Origin: Schlesneria sp. DSM 10557
GTDB lineage: Bacteria; Planctomycetota; Planctomycetia; Planctomycetales; Planctomycetaceae
Assembly (NCBI RefSeq): GCF_041860085.1
Contig: NZ_CP124747.1
Coordinates: 5,208,001-5,272,000, forward strand
DNA length: 64,000 nucleotides
Direction: 5' to 3'
Below the pieces are notes generated by a model. That model was not told the DNA's origin. It worked only from the letters and a program-made list of their open reading frames with translations, and did not search any database. Below are positions 36,564 to 46,173 of this stretch, in pieces; positions within the stretch are counted from its first letter, which is position 1, and each line of letters begins with the position of its first letter. Both the position numbers and the translations under genes were made by a program.

Positions 36564-37922
36564 ATGATGTTGACAATCGCCCCATGGCAGACTCTTCTGG
36601 CCCGTTCGGTGCTGTGCGCAGGAGTGTTGATATTTGCGTGTTCGGCACTCAATGCAGGTCCCGTTGTTATTACTGGCACCTATGAAATTAGCGCAGGTGT
36701 AGGGCTGGGGATTAATTCTCCCGTAGTCGTGAATGGTCGAGAGTCAACTCGCTCTGTCAGCTATTCCCTTGTGACGGAAGCTGGCGGAACGTCCCAAGAG
36801 CTTACTGGGATATCTCGTGAGCTTCATGCGCTTGGTGCCCAAGTTGTGGCGAACGGGTATCTCTCAACGTGGCAGCACGACGGGCCTTACGACTTGTGGG
36901 GTCCCAGAACGATGGGCTCCATCAACTTCCATGGGCGCTCATTCGCCCAAACCCCATTAGGGGTTTGGGCACAGGGGCACGCTTTTGGCGGCTCCGGCAA
37001 GGCTAATGTATCTGTTGCAATTAACGAACCGTTCGAGTTGCACATTGCTTATACACTCATGAATTCGCAGCTTGGCGACGGTAATTCCACTCTTGTTGAT
37101 GGCGGGAGCGGATTTCTTGTATTATCTTCGACGCCTGAAAGCCCGAAAGGGATCTCCGTCAGCTTTGGGAGCGGAGGTGTGGCCGGAGCAATACCAGTGA
37201 GTCCCTACAACGGGTCTGGCTTCGCTTCTGTTGTGTGGGGGGTGAATCGATTACCCGGCTTGAGTTCGAATGAAGCATTAAAAAGTGTGATGACAGCTCG
37301 ACTTGGTGCGGATGATGAACAAGATGAGAGCATTGCGAGGGAGTCATCTCCGCCGACATTTTATAGCGCCCCAGTATTGGCGGGTTATGGTCTCGACAAA
37401 GCGATCTTCTTTAGCACGGTATCGATTCTTGATCAGGTCGTGCCAGCGTCCGCCTTATCAGCATTCAGCGTAATGGCCGCGCCCGCCCTTTATGAAGTCG
37501 GGGATGCTGTATTCAAGTCGTTCGGGCCAAACTTCGCCACAATCACGTTGCCCACCGCAGTTCCAGATCTTGGAATCTTTACACTTCGCTCTGGCGGTTT
37601 TGAAGCTTTTATCGGTGCTGGCGAGATATTCGACTTCACCACGTGGCACCCGGATGGTGTCTCAGAGTTTGAGTTGCTCGGATATGGTGGTAATCGAGTC
37701 ACTTTCGGCGAAGACGCGCTCGCTGACTACGCAACCGGATTTACTTTTGTCTCCGGAAGTGTCGCTGATTTCAGTTATCAGTTGACCGCTGTACCAGAAC
37801 CATCAAGCGTGGCTCTACTGCTAATTGGTGCAGCATCGTTTCTTTTCAAGTCACGAGTGAGTGGATTCGTGAAAAATGGCAAATCCGGAAGACCTGACAC
37901 CGGCATTACTGTCGCGGGCTGA
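36564..37922 (+). CDS. PEP-CTERM sorting domain protein
   Basis: A 452-residue secreted protein of unknown function. It has a signal peptide (about 10-32, ending ACSALNAG), a long Gly/Ser-rich beta-type body, and the C-terminal sorting signal VPEPSSVALLLIGAASFLFKSR, made of the PEP motif, a hydrophobic helix and basic residues. Such proteins are processed by an exosortase (EpsH/XrtA type) and passed to the surface, usually together with exopolysaccharide. About 20 residues continue past the basic end (VSGFVKNGKSGRP...), longer than is usual. AAGGAG precedes the ATG at 36564. No exosortase gene lies in this window. Confidence 0.85.
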   Translation: MMLTIAPWQTLLARSVLCAGVLIFACSALNAGPVVITGTYEISAGVGLGINSPVVVNGRESTRSVSYSLVTEAGGTSQELTGISRELHALGAQVVANGYLSTWQHDGPYDLWGPRTMGSINFHGRSFAQTPLGVWAQGHAFGGSGKANVSVAINEPFELHIAYTLMNSQLGDGNSTLVDGGSGFLVLSSTPESPKGISVSFGSGGVAGAIPVSPYNGSGFASVVWGVNRLPGLSSNEALKSVMTARLGADDEQDESIARESSPPTFYSAPVLAGYGLDKAIFFSTVSILDQVVPASALSAFSVMAAPALYEVGDAVFKSFGPNFATITLPTAVPDLGIFTLRSGGFEAFIGAGEIFDFTTWHPDGVSEFELLGYGGNRVTFGEDALADYATGFTFVSGSVADFSYQLTAVPEPSSVALLLIGAASFLFKSRVSGFVKNGKSGRPDTGITVAG

Positions 37923-37963
37923 CGGCGGACTCGTGATTTGTCGACGACAGCTGTTTAGAATAG

Positions 37964-38012
37964 CAAAATGCCGTCTTGGACGCCGCTCATGGCGACTCAG
38001 GCGGCATTTTGC
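37964..38012. terminator. Long hairpin after the PEP-CTERM gene
   Basis: GCAAAATGCCG (37964-37974) and CGGCATTTTGC (38002-38012) are perfect complements around a 27-base loop that itself contains CCGC/GCGG-type pairing. The A4/T4 tracts give each arm an asymmetric A or T end. It could end transcription from the left. Confidence 0.55.
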
Positions 38013-38317
38013 ATTGGAATGTATGCCATCGTTCGTAAGTAACTTACGGGTTCCGGATCATTTATCGACAATTTTATCGACGTACCGTTGTTCTCTCACC
38101 ATTGTATTCCTTCGAAACTCGAATAGAGATCCTGGACGGAGAAATTTTGGTCCACAGATTTCGCAGATTAATTTCTTGTTGTCGGAATCTGCGTCGCTCT
38201 GCGACATCTGCGGATCAAATTATAGACGTGCGGCAGGGTGATGCGCACGCGGGTTGCATCTCTGCTGCTGGTACCGGGTTCGTGCAGGTTGCAGGCTCTG
38301 GAGGACTCGTGAGTTTG

Positions 38318-38343
38318 TCGAGCGGTCACGGTCGAGCGGTCAC
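38318..38343. repeat. Short tandem repeat
   Basis: TCGAGCGGTCAC occurs twice with a 14-base period (38318-38329, 38332-38343), just past the stop of the minus-strand Dph6-type gene. Confidence 0.75.
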
Positions 38344-38355
38344 TGTGGACGGGCG

Positions 38356-39030
38356 CTAGTGACTGGCAGCCAGGTCGAGGTAGTTGAAGCCGTCTCGCTC
38401 AGTAATTTCGCCGTGGGTGACGGGGATGGGGTGCGTGAACATGGGGCCGGTGTGGCAGAAGGTGTGGAATTCGCCTTGTTCGCCGCAGGGGTCGACGTGA
38501 GGGGGAAGTTCGGCAAGCAGGTTCTGATCGAACTCACGTCCGACGAAGCTGGAGGGGAGCTGCCGAGGGTCGATGCAGGTCAGTGTTGCGCGCAGACCTG
38601 CACTCACCATCTCGTGCGCCAGGTGGGGCGTCGCTGCGGGGGTTCCCCAGAGAGGGAAGATCGGTTCGATGCCTGATCCGTTGAGTTGCTGCTCACGATA
38701 GGTGCGAATGTCGCTCAGGAAGAGATCACCGAAAGCGAACGCGCGGATCCCCTCGGCGTGGGCTCGTCTGACGATCTTTTGCAGTTCTCTTTCGTAGATC
38801 TCATTGGGACAGGGCCAGGGAAGCGGGATTGTCCAAAGTTGTAACTGTGCCGCGTTGGCCTGAGCCTGGACGAGTTCCATTCTGACGCCGTGCATGGCGA
38901 CTCGCTGGAGTTCTTCGTTGTAGGTGGTCACCAGGGCGACCACTTCGAACTGGCTGGACTGCCGCAAGACGTGCAGGGCCCAGGCACAATCCTTTCCGGA
39001 ACTCCAGGAGAGCAACACGGGGACTTTCAT
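38356..39030 (-). CDS. Dph6-type (diphthine-ammonia ligase family) PP-loop ATPase
   Basis: A 224-residue protein with the N-terminal PP-loop LLSWSSGKDCAWAL (SGKD at 11-14). The family pattern continues with VALVTTYNEELQRVAMHGVR, the FGDLFLSDIRTYREQQL stretch, and FPLWGTP. In eukaryotes and archaea Dph6 amidates diphthine on elongation factor 2. Bacteria lack diphthamide, so the bacterial homologues must act on something else, and the substrate here is unknown. It lies downstream of the porin gene on the same strand, separated by 222 bases containing a strong hairpin. Confidence 0.85.
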   Translation of the reverse strand: MKVPVLLSWSSGKDCAWALHVLRQSSQFEVVALVTTYNEELQRVAMHGVRMELVQAQANAAQLQLWTIPLPWPCPNEIYERELQKIVRRAHAEGIRAFAFGDLFLSDIRTYREQQLNGSGIEPIFPLWGTPAATPHLAHEMVSAGLRATLTCIDPRQLPSSFVGREFDQNLLAELPPHVDPCGEQGEFHTFCHTGPMFTHPIPVTHGEITERDGFNYLDLAASH

Positions 39031-39118
39031 AGAGTGGGTATTTCCATTACGGATTCGCAGTCGGGGTTGAGAACGGTGGGATGTTGTGGATTGAGAAGAA
39101 TTCCTCTGGGAACGGATG

Positions 39119-39154
39119 CCCCCCGGCCAACCGCATTGATGCGGCGACCGGGGG
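39119..39154. terminator. G+C-rich hairpin between porin and Dph6-type genes
   Basis: A seven-bp outer stem (39120-39126 with 39148-39154, CCCCCGG/CCGGGGG) encloses an inner CCGCA/TGCGG stem. It lies about 100 bases past the porin stop on the minus strand. There is no T-run, so it may be a processing or attenuation structure instead. Confidence 0.55.
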
Positions 39155-39252
39155 GAGCCGTCAGTCAGGATCCAGCATTCTGGCAGGTTGCCTGTCGTGC
39201 GTGTGGTGTCTGCGGTTTCCGGTTATGGTGTGAACACGGACGTCCACGTTGA

Positions 39253-41001
39253 TTAGAAGTCCATCTGGCAGCGAGCGGCGATCATGTCGGTTTCGTTGCG
39301 GCGGCTGATGGCTCCTGCGACAGGTGCAGCGCCTCCCACTCCCGCGTAGTTGGAACTGGAGTGGATGTAGTTCAGCACCAGCTTCACGTTGGGGTTCACG
39401 TACCAGTTGAGGCCCGCGGTGTAGTCGGTAATGGTTCCTCCCTGAATCGATTTGTCGTTCAGGTCCAGGTGCGAGATGCGGCCGGCGATTTCCCAGGCTC
39501 CCATGCCAGTATTACATCCATCCTTGGTGAAGCTGAAGTTCTTGAAGGGAATGATCCGATCGATTTGTCCCAGTTTCCGGTCATAAGGACGATGTTCGCC
39601 CGTCAGGAAGTAACCGACCTGAGTGTAAAAGCCGGGCAGGACTGCGGTGGTGCCCGATTGGGTCACCAGGTTGACCATCCCTTCCGACTGAACCGACAGT
39701 GGGCCGCGAACCCACAGGAGTTCCGTACCGAAAACGTTGAAGAAGTTCACGGGCAGAGCTCCGGAGTTGACGAAGAACGGGGTCCCGTTTGCTCCGCCGG
39801 GGACCGGCTGGAAGCTGCTTCCTCCGCTCACGACGTTGGCGGACTGACCGATGTAAAGTTCGGGGATGGTGCGGAAGCTGGTCGTCTGTCCGGGCGGTGC
39901 ATTGAAGTAGTGTCCGACCCCCAGATGCAGGTAGTCGGTCCCTTTTGAGGCTTCATCCCAGTACGGGACCCACGTGAATCGTTCCGCCGAACCGACCCCT
40001 CCCATATTGGTGTTGGTGAACAGTCCGCTCGACGTCTGGTTCTGAAACAAGGTGTTTCCGAACTGATCCTGACCTGACGCAAAGACTGAAGCGGCCCAGG
40101 TGGCTGACAGGTCTTCCGCATTGTCGTAGAAGCCAATACCCAGCCGACGAAACGCGTCGAAGGGCTGGAACAGCAGGGAACGTTCCATGAAGGTCGTGTA
40201 GCGATAACTGCTGACGACTTCCAGGCTGAAGGGTTGTTTCCACTGGCCGATGCGGACCGTGCCGAGGTAGGGGATGTTGGTCTGTTCGACGTAGACGTCA
40301 GTGAAGGTGGGACGGCCGAAGAAGGCGAAGTCCATCTGGAACGCGTAGTTGACGTTCTCGTTGATCGCACCCTTTGCGCCGAGTCGAGCACGACGGAAGT
40401 CGGCACCGTTGGCAATGTGGCCGTAGCTGAGCAAGCTGTTGGCATCTTGCATGAAGAAGCCCGTATCGGCCTGGAACGCACCGTTCATCTGGATGGTCGG
40501 ATACGTTTTCTTGTTGAGTCGCTCGAGAACTCCTGCGATCTTCGATTCCACAGCACTCAGCTTGCTGTCCTGGGCGTGGTCGTCGCGGGGAGGGGCGACC
40601 GGGTGACGCCGCAAATAGTTTTCAATCAGGCTGTTGATGCGTCGGTCGTCGTCGGATTCGGGTTCATCCTGAGCGGCGGAGTCATAGGGATCGGCAAAAA
40701 ATGCCGCTCCGGCAGGCGGTGGCGGCATCTCGTCGAAATTCGCGGACGTGACGCTCGATTCCATATCCGCACGCAGAACACGGTTCTCCTTTTCCAGCTT
40801 TTCGATGCGGACACGAAGTTCGTCGAAGACTTCCGAGGCAGAGACTTTGTGAGCGTGAAATGCCATCCCTGTGACGGCGAGAAGAGTTGTGAGAGTGGCT
40901 TGCACAAAGCGGCGACGACCAGAAGTCGACGGCGCAATCGAGATTCCATATCGCATTGGGGTGTCCATCAAAGAAGGATCTGAATTCCTGCGATCCGTCA
41001 T
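39253..41001 (-). CDS. Phosphate-selective porin O/P family outer-membrane porin
   Basis: A 582-residue outer-membrane porin of the OprO/OprP type. An N-terminal export signal (about 28-55, with RRR before the hydrophobic run) is followed by a short coiled coil (EVFDELRVRIEKLEKENRVLRADM), a Pro-rich linker and a long beta-barrel. The barrel shows NYAFQMDFAFFGRPTFTDVYVEQTN, RIGQWKQPFSLE and the terminal strands DYTAGLNWYVNPNVKLVLNYIHS and MIAARCQMDF, ending in Phe as barrels usually do. The actual substrate is unknown. ATG codons at 40968 and 40956 are alternative starts. It lies 423 bases downstream of the NtrC-type regulator gene on the same strand. Confidence 0.85.
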   Translation of the reverse strand: MTDRRNSDPSLMDTPMRYGISIAPSTSGRRRFVQATLTTLLAVTGMAFHAHKVSASEVFDELRVRIEKLEKENRVLRADMESSVTSANFDEMPPPPAGAAFFADPYDSAAQDEPESDDDRRINSLIENYLRRHPVAPPRDDHAQDSKLSAVESKIAGVLERLNKKTYPTIQMNGAFQADTGFFMQDANSLLSYGHIANGADFRRARLGAKGAINENVNYAFQMDFAFFGRPTFTDVYVEQTNIPYLGTVRIGQWKQPFSLEVVSSYRYTTFMERSLLFQPFDAFRRLGIGFYDNAEDLSATWAASVFASGQDQFGNTLFQNQTSSGLFTNTNMGGVGSAERFTWVPYWDEASKGTDYLHLGVGHYFNAPPGQTTSFRTIPELYIGQSANVVSGGSSFQPVPGGANGTPFFVNSGALPVNFFNVFGTELLWVRGPLSVQSEGMVNLVTQSGTTAVLPGFYTQVGYFLTGEHRPYDRKLGQIDRIIPFKNFSFTKDGCNTGMGAWEIAGRISHLDLNDKSIQGGTITDYTAGLNWYVNPNVKLVLNYIHSSSNYAGVGGAAPVAGAISRRNETDMIAARCQMDF

Positions 41002-41424
41002 TCAGGCGGGAAGACTCCAGTTGGCCACGGACTGGGCTCCCCCGACGAGACGGCAGTTTCCTCTGTAGTGAATGTTTCGGAAATTCTGATTGGCTCACAT
41101 AATCTCATGCGAAGATGGTGTAGGTGTTGTAAGCGATTGATTGAGAATAATTGGCAGTCTTTGTGGAGTTAGGCTAGATTGCCTGTGTTGCGCAGATTCA
41201 TTCGTGCCTGTTTTCCGGCAACGGGGCACGAGTTCGGGCGACCCGTTCGCGAGCGGCAGATGATGCCGTTCTGGTCGCTCTTCAGGCAGTCGGAACTGAT
41301 ACGGCGTAGAGAGCCGAGAGGCCTAACCGAGCCACCTGCGTCCAGGGTTGTTGCATGATTTCGAGCGTCAACGACAGGAACGCTGCCGCCGTTGGCAAGG
41401 TGGATGTCTGGCGTAAAGTTGACT
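41002..41424. other. 423-base gap upstream of the porin gene
   Basis: The gap probably holds the porin promoter. I looked on the minus strand for a sigma-54 GG-N10-GC element, since an NtrC-type activator is next door, and found none that fits. No gene is seen. Confidence 0.5.
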
Positions 41425-42879
41425 TCAAACTTGGCGTGGGGGGGAATTGTCTGCTTTCGCCATCAACGCACGCAGCTTGCTGCGGACGGTGACGCGGCTG
41501 AGTCCCAGTCGATCTGCGGCCTGGGCCTGGTTGTCGGACGTGTGGCGCAACACGCGTCCGATGATGTACTGATCGAAGTACTCGAGGGCCTTCCTGTAGA
41601 TGTCGACTTCGTCGTCGATCAGCCAGCGATCAACCTTCGCGGGAATTGCGTTCCACGAAGCGAGGTCATCAGAAATCGGATCGAGGCTCAGGTCGTTGGT
41701 GGCCTCTTCTTCGTTCAGAATTTCGGCAGGCAGGAAAGCGGGGGACAGCACGGTGCCGGTGGCAGAGATGAGTGCTCCCCGGATGATATTTTGCAGTTCC
41801 CGGACGTTCCCGGGCCAGGAGTAATGGGTGAGGATATCGAGCGTCTCGGGGGAGATTGTCTGGACGGGGCTACCGACTTCCGCGGCATACCGGAACAGGA
41901 AGTGGTGGGCCAGTTCGGCGACATCTTCCCTTCGTTCCCGCAGCGGCGGCAGGGTAATCGTGACGCCTCGCAGGCGATAATTCAGGTCGCGTCGAAATCG
42001 TCCCTGCTTGATCAGTTGATCAAGATCATGATTCGTGGCGGCCAGAATCCGGACGTCCGACTTAACAAGTTCATTCCCGCCAATCCGTTCGAAACAACCG
42101 TCCTGCAGCAGCCGCAGAATTTTCGCCTGGGTGGCGGGGGCCATGTCGCCGATTTCGTCGAGAAATAAAGTCCCTCCGTCACACTGCTCGAACTTGCCAA
42201 TACGACGCTGATGCGCGCCGGTGAAGGCCCCTTTCTCGTGCCCGAACAGCTCACTTTCCAGCAGGTTTTCGGGGATGGCAGCGCAATTGATGGCCAGAAA
42301 CGGCCCCTGGCTGCGGCGGCTGTGCTGATAGATCGCACGGGCGACGAGTTCCTTGCCGGTACCACTTTCCCCCAGAATCAGCACGTTGACGTTCTGCGGC
42401 GCGACGCGGCCGATCTGCTTGAAGACGTTTCGCATCAAAGGACTGCTGCCGACGATCTGTTGTGGTTGCGATTCAGGGCGGTCGGCCTGATTGATGAACG
42501 TGGGGACCTGAACCATGCGCCGAATGTCGCACGCCTGCCGGACCAGATCGCGGAGCAGGTTCATGTCGAGAGGTTTGACCACGTAATCAAAAGCACCATT
42601 CTTCATGGCCTCAATGGCGACTTCCGACGTACCGAAGCCGGTCATCAGAATGACGATTGCTTTGGGGTCGATCTCGCGGATCGACTTGAAGACGTCGAGT
42701 CCCGATTCATGCTTAAGCTTAATGTCGAGCAGAATGGCGTCGGGATTCCAGTCAGTCACCAGTTGCAGGCCCTGTTCACCGTTGTCAGCGGTCCGGACGT
42801 CGATATCGCTTTCTGAGAAAACGTCCGCCACACTGAAACGGACATTTCGCTCGTCATCGATGACCAGTAACTTCCCCAT
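41425..42879 (-). CDS. Sigma-54-dependent response regulator (NtrC family)
   Basis: A 484-residue activator: receiver domain (1-120, acceptor Asp 52 in ILLDIKL, Lys in YVVKPLD), AAA+ domain with Walker A GESGTGKE (170-177), the sigma-54 contact loop GAFTGA (217-222), Walker B LFLDEIG, and the arginine-finger region NYRLRGVTITLPPLRER. A C-terminal Fis-type helix-turn-helix (QAQAADRLGLSRVTVRSKLRAL) binds DNA. All activity motifs are intact. Its first 26 bases overlap the end of the sensor kinase gene, so the two form one operon and a cognate pair. Confidence 0.94.
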   Translation of the reverse strand: MGKLLVIDDERNVRFSVADVFSESDIDVRTADNGEQGLQLVTDWNPDAILLDIKLKHESGLDVFKSIREIDPKAIVILMTGFGTSEVAIEAMKNGAFDYVVKPLDMNLLRDLVRQACDIRRMVQVPTFINQADRPESQPQQIVGSSPLMRNVFKQIGRVAPQNVNVLILGESGTGKELVARAIYQHSRRSQGPFLAINCAAIPENLLESELFGHEKGAFTGAHQRRIGKFEQCDGGTLFLDEIGDMAPATQAKILRLLQDGCFERIGGNELVKSDVRILAATNHDLDQLIKQGRFRRDLNYRLRGVTITLPPLRERREDVAELAHHFLFRYAAEVGSPVQTISPETLDILTHYSWPGNVRELQNIIRGALISATGTVLSPAFLPAEILNEEEATNDLSLDPISDDLASWNAIPAKVDRWLIDDEVDIYRKALEYFDQYIIGRVLRHTSDNQAQAADRLGLSRVTVRSKLRALMAKADNSPPRQV

Positions 42880-44314
42880 CGTTCTGTTCCTTGCAATGAG
42901 ATTCGCGTGTTTGAGGCAAGCGAACGACGAACGTGGCCCCGCCGCCAGGCAAGTTTGTCGCGGTCAGTGTACCACCCTGCTCTTCAATTAACCGTTTGCT
43001 GATTGCCAGGCCCAGTCCCGAACCATTCGCGCGTGTGGTGACGAACGGTTCAAAAAGTCTTGCCAGGACTGCGGGCTCGATACCTGGTCCGGTATCAGAA
43101 AACTCGACGACCGCAAAGGACGTTTCCGGCTCGCACGACTGCCGTACTGTCAGCGTACCTCCCTCGGGCATCGAATCGATGGCGTTGATAATGATATTCA
43201 CCAGCACCTGCTGAATCATATTCGGATCGCAATGAAGCAACGCATGGGCGCTCCCGTTTTCCATAACCAGTTTGATTCGGTTCTGATAGAGGCGTCCTTC
43301 GAGCAGTGTCAGCGTTCGTTTGACGATGGCCGAGAGTTCGCAGTTCACGTAGTGCGGCTTTTCCGGTCGGGCGAAATCGAGAAGTCCCTGAACGGTGTTC
43401 TCCATTCGGGAGACTTCCTCGAGCAGGACGTGGAGTTGTTCTTCGGTGAGGGAATGAACCGGAGTTCGTTCTGCCGCACGCTGGATCAGAAGTTTGACCG
43501 ATGTCAGCGGATTACGAATTTCGTGGGCGACGCCTGCGGCAACTTCACCGACCGCCGCAAGCCGTTCCGCTCGCAGCATCCCCTGTCGGGTTTCATGTAA
43601 TTCATCGGCGACTCGTCGAAGATTGCGGACGACGTGATCGACTTGAGTTTCGATCAGAGATAACTCTTCAGGCGGGACATCCGAGATCACGTTGATGTGT
43701 CCCAGATCGGTGTCGAGGTTTCCTTCCACGCTGCGGAGTGTCACGCTGATCTGGGAGAGTGATCGCGTGAGACTGCGTGACATCCAGACTGCCAGACCCA
43801 GGCCGATGGCCAGTCCCAGTACGAGGAGTACCGCGCGGACCACCATGACCGCGACGTCGGTGCGGCTGCGCTGATCGACGGCGTCGAGCAGATGAACCTG
43901 TTCAGAGCGAATGAACTGCTGGCAGTCGACAATCAGATCCTGTAAGTCGGACGAGTCTTTCGGGTCGAGGGTCGTGGGATCCCATGTGTCGACCCATGTG
44001 GCCATTCGGGCCAGCAGGACTTTGGAAGCGGGGTCGTCGAGTTGTCCCTGGAGCTTCACAATATCTGCAGAGAGGGCTCGTTGAAGTGATATCGTCTGTG
44101 CCCTGGCGTCGGGTTGCCCGGCCAGGGACTGCAGTTGCGAAAGCTTCTCTTGAATCCGAAGTGCGGTTTCCACGGTGGACTGGATTGAGCTGAGTGCGGC
44201 TCGCTGTCGCTGATTCTGCCAGGGGACGTACATGGTGGTCGCCACACTGTGGACGATCCAGAGCAGTCCCAGTGCGACGGTCGGAAGACGAACACGTTGT
44301 GTCAGACGCCACAT
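42854..44314 (-). CDS. Membrane sensor histidine kinase
   Basis: A 486-residue kinase paired with the NtrC-type regulator. Two transmembrane helices (about 10-30 and 155-177) enclose a mostly helical periplasmic domain of about 120 residues. A HAMP-like linker follows, then the phosphoacceptor His 264 in GVAHEIRNPLTSVKLL, and an HATPase with DPNMIQQVLVNIIINAIDS, FSDTGPGI and GSGLGLAISKRLIEEQGG. The signal is unknown; the periplasmic part has no recognisable ligand domain. It is divergent from an RND efflux operon with 444 bases between, so control of the pump or of the downstream porin is plausible. Confidence 0.92.
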   Translation of the reverse strand: MWRLTQRVRLPTVALGLLWIVHSVATTMYVPWQNQRQRAALSSIQSTVETALRIQEKLSQLQSLAGQPDARAQTISLQRALSADIVKLQGQLDDPASKVLLARMATWVDTWDPTTLDPKDSSDLQDLIVDCQQFIRSEQVHLLDAVDQRSRTDVAVMVVRAVLLVLGLAIGLGLAVWMSRSLTRSLSQISVTLRSVEGNLDTDLGHINVISDVPPEELSLIETQVDHVVRNLRRVADELHETRQGMLRAERLAAVGEVAAGVAHEIRNPLTSVKLLIQRAAERTPVHSLTEEQLHVLLEEVSRMENTVQGLLDFARPEKPHYVNCELSAIVKRTLTLLEGRLYQNRIKLVMENGSAHALLHCDPNMIQQVLVNIIINAIDSMPEGGTLTVRQSCEPETSFAVVEFSDTGPGIEPAVLARLFEPFVTTRANGSGLGLAISKRLIEEQGGTLTATNLPGGGATFVVRLPQTRESHCKEQNDGEVTGHR

Positions 44315-44758
44315 GAACTGCCCTTGTAAACCTGGCGATGCCTGTCATGCCCCGCAGGGGCACAAGGCTCAGATCGCTCATGATAGTGAATCTTATTTTC
44401 ATCGCTGCGACACCCACCCGCTTTTTCTCTTCAGACCTGTTTCTGCTGAGCAGGGATGGACCCGCTTCAAGGTGAGTGAGGCCAGTTCTTCTCTATGGAG
44501 TGTCGCTAAGTGGACAGATTTCTCTCTGTTACGGGACAGAATTTGTCCACTCTCATTCGTCGTTGCCTCAGGTCGTTGAATCATGAGTCGAGGTTGCGTA
44601 GAAAGCTGAAAACGTCGCAAGTGTAGGGCCGTAAACTGTCGTAATTTCGATCGTTTTGCAGTTTGGATTTCTCAAGTCGGATCAACTGGTCTTTCGGCAT
44701 ACTTACTGCATAGTGCTGGCTAAGACGTTGAAACGTTGACCCCGGGGGATTGAGATCG
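44315..44758. other. 444-base divergent control region (kinase / RND operon)
   Basis: The region separates the two-component operon from the RND efflux operon. It contains the inverted repeat at 44509-44551. No gene is seen. Confidence 0.55.
44509..44551. promoter_or_regulatory. Inverted repeat upstream of the RND efflux operon
   Basis: AGTGGACA (44509-44516) and TGTCCACT (44544-44551) are perfect complements around a 27-base spacer with an inner TCTGT/ACAGA pair. It lies in the shared control region and could bind a regulator or form a leader hairpin. Confidence 0.5.
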
Positions 44759-46123
44759 ATGGCAAAAGCAATTCGCAAACGAACATGGGTCTTCGGGGCT
44801 GTGGTGGCAGCGGGCGCGGTTGGAGCGATCAATTATTTTCGCGTGTCGACCGACGCTGCTCAGCCTGCGGTGCCGCACGGTAAGCCAGCGACCGCTCCCT
44901 CTACGGTGACACGCGTGACCACCACGCGAGCCCAAGCGGGTGGTGCGGCGCGACAGACGTCGCTCCCCTGCTCTGCCCACTGGCATGACCACGCGGACTT
45001 GTTCGCGAAGGTGTCAGGCTATCTGGAAGAGCAGAACGTTGACATCGGCTCACCCGTGGAGAAAGGCCAAGTTCTTTCCCGCATCGCGGTACCCGAACTG
45101 GAAAGTGACATCGAGCACGCGGAAGCGACGCGCGAGCAGACCCTGGCGGCCGTCAAACAGGCGGAAGCACGCAAGGCCGCTGCGGTGATTGGACAGCGGG
45201 TCGCTGAAGCAACGCATGCGAAAGCGATCGCGGACCGGGGACGCTGGGTGGCCGAACATACGTTCCGCGAAAAGGAATATCAGCGATTCAAGGCATTGAA
45301 TAAATCTGACAGCGTCCAGGCGGCGCTGGTGGATGAGAAACTGTTTCAGTTGCAATCCGTCGAGGCAGGAGTTCAGTCGGCCGAAGCGGCGGTGCTGACC
45401 TCGCGGGAACAGATTGCTGCCGCACAGGCTCAGACCGATCTGGCTGATGCGGACGTGTCCGCCGCGAAGGCGCATGCGCATGTCGCCACTGCGGCGCTCA
45501 ACAAAGCGAAGCTCTATGCCTCGTTCGCCGAGATCGTCAGTCCCTACGACGGTGTGATCACGGTACGAAACTATCACCGTGGCGACTTCATCCGGTCTGC
45601 GGAAAAGGGGAACGGACCCCCGATGTTCGTCGTGGCCCGTACAAGCCTTGTTCGCGTGGTCGTCTATATCCCGGATAAGGAAGTCCCTTATGCCCATGTG
45701 GGGGATGCGGTCTCCATCGAGTTCGACTCGCTGCCGGGCCGCGTCTTTGCCGGGACACTTTCCCGTATCGCTTACTCGGAAGATCGTAACACGCGGAGCA
45801 TGCGAGCGGAGGTCGATCTGCCCAATGAGGATGGAGCAATCGTGGATCAGATGTACGGCAGAATGCAGATCCAGCTCGAACCCAGTGCCAAGACGTTGAC
45901 ACTTCCTTCCGTCTGTCTGGTGGGGGATCTTGCTGCAGGAAAAGGACAAGTCTTCATCGTTCGCGACGGTGTGGCGAGAAAAGAATCGATCTCAATCGGA
46001 GCTCATGACGGCGTCAACGTCGAGGTCCTCGACGGCGTGACGGTGGAAGACAATGTCATCGTGCGTCCTCCCGCAGGACTCTCTGATGGAACTGAAGTGA
46101 ACGCAGAAGCGTCCCGTTCCTAG
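44759..46123 (+). CDS. RND efflux periplasmic adaptor (membrane fusion protein)
   Basis: A 454-residue periplasmic adaptor that links an RND pump to an outer-membrane channel. It has an N-terminal membrane anchor (about 10-24), a lipoyl-type hairpin half (LFAKVSGYLEEQNVDIGSPVEKG; given here as about residues 82-104), a long alpha-helical hairpin rich in Ala, Glu and Gln, the second lipoyl half (ASFAEIVSPYDGVITVRNYH) and the beta-barrel domain with VVVYIPDKEVPYAHVGD. The ATG at 44759 with GGGGGA upstream is preferred to a TTG at 44750. The pump gene follows after 50 bases. Confidence 0.9.
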   Translation: MAKAIRKRTWVFGAVVAAGAVGAINYFRVSTDAAQPAVPHGKPATAPSTVTRVTTTRAQAGGAARQTSLPCSAHWHDHADLFAKVSGYLEEQNVDIGSPVEKGQVLSRIAVPELESDIEHAEATREQTLAAVKQAEARKAAAVIGQRVAEATHAKAIADRGRWVAEHTFREKEYQRFKALNKSDSVQAALVDEKLFQLQSVEAGVQSAEAAVLTSREQIAAAQAQTDLADADVSAAKAHAHVATAALNKAKLYASFAEIVSPYDGVITVRNYHRGDFIRSAEKGNGPPMFVVARTSLVRVVVYIPDKEVPYAHVGDAVSIEFDSLPGRVFAGTLSRIAYSEDRNTRSMRAEVDLPNEDGAIVDQMYGRMQIQLEPSAKTLTLPSVCLVGDLAAGKGQVFIVRDGVARKESISIGAHDGVNVEVLDGVTVEDNVIVRPPAGLSDGTEVNAEASRS

Positions 46124-46173
46124 CCACCGTTCTGCAGTCCTTCCGCCCACCTCCCCACCGAAAACGGGCCGTT

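Larger units (their letters stand above)
37923..38355. other. 433-base gap between the PEP-CTERM gene and the Dph6-type gene
   Basis: The region contains the hairpin at 37964-38012 and a short tandem repeat at 38318-38343. I see no gene. Confidence 0.55.

Noticed and set aside
44717-44730. Possible sigma-54 promoter TGGC-N9-TG before the RND operon
   Set aside because: The GG is followed ten bases later by GA instead of the required GC, so it does not meet the consensus.
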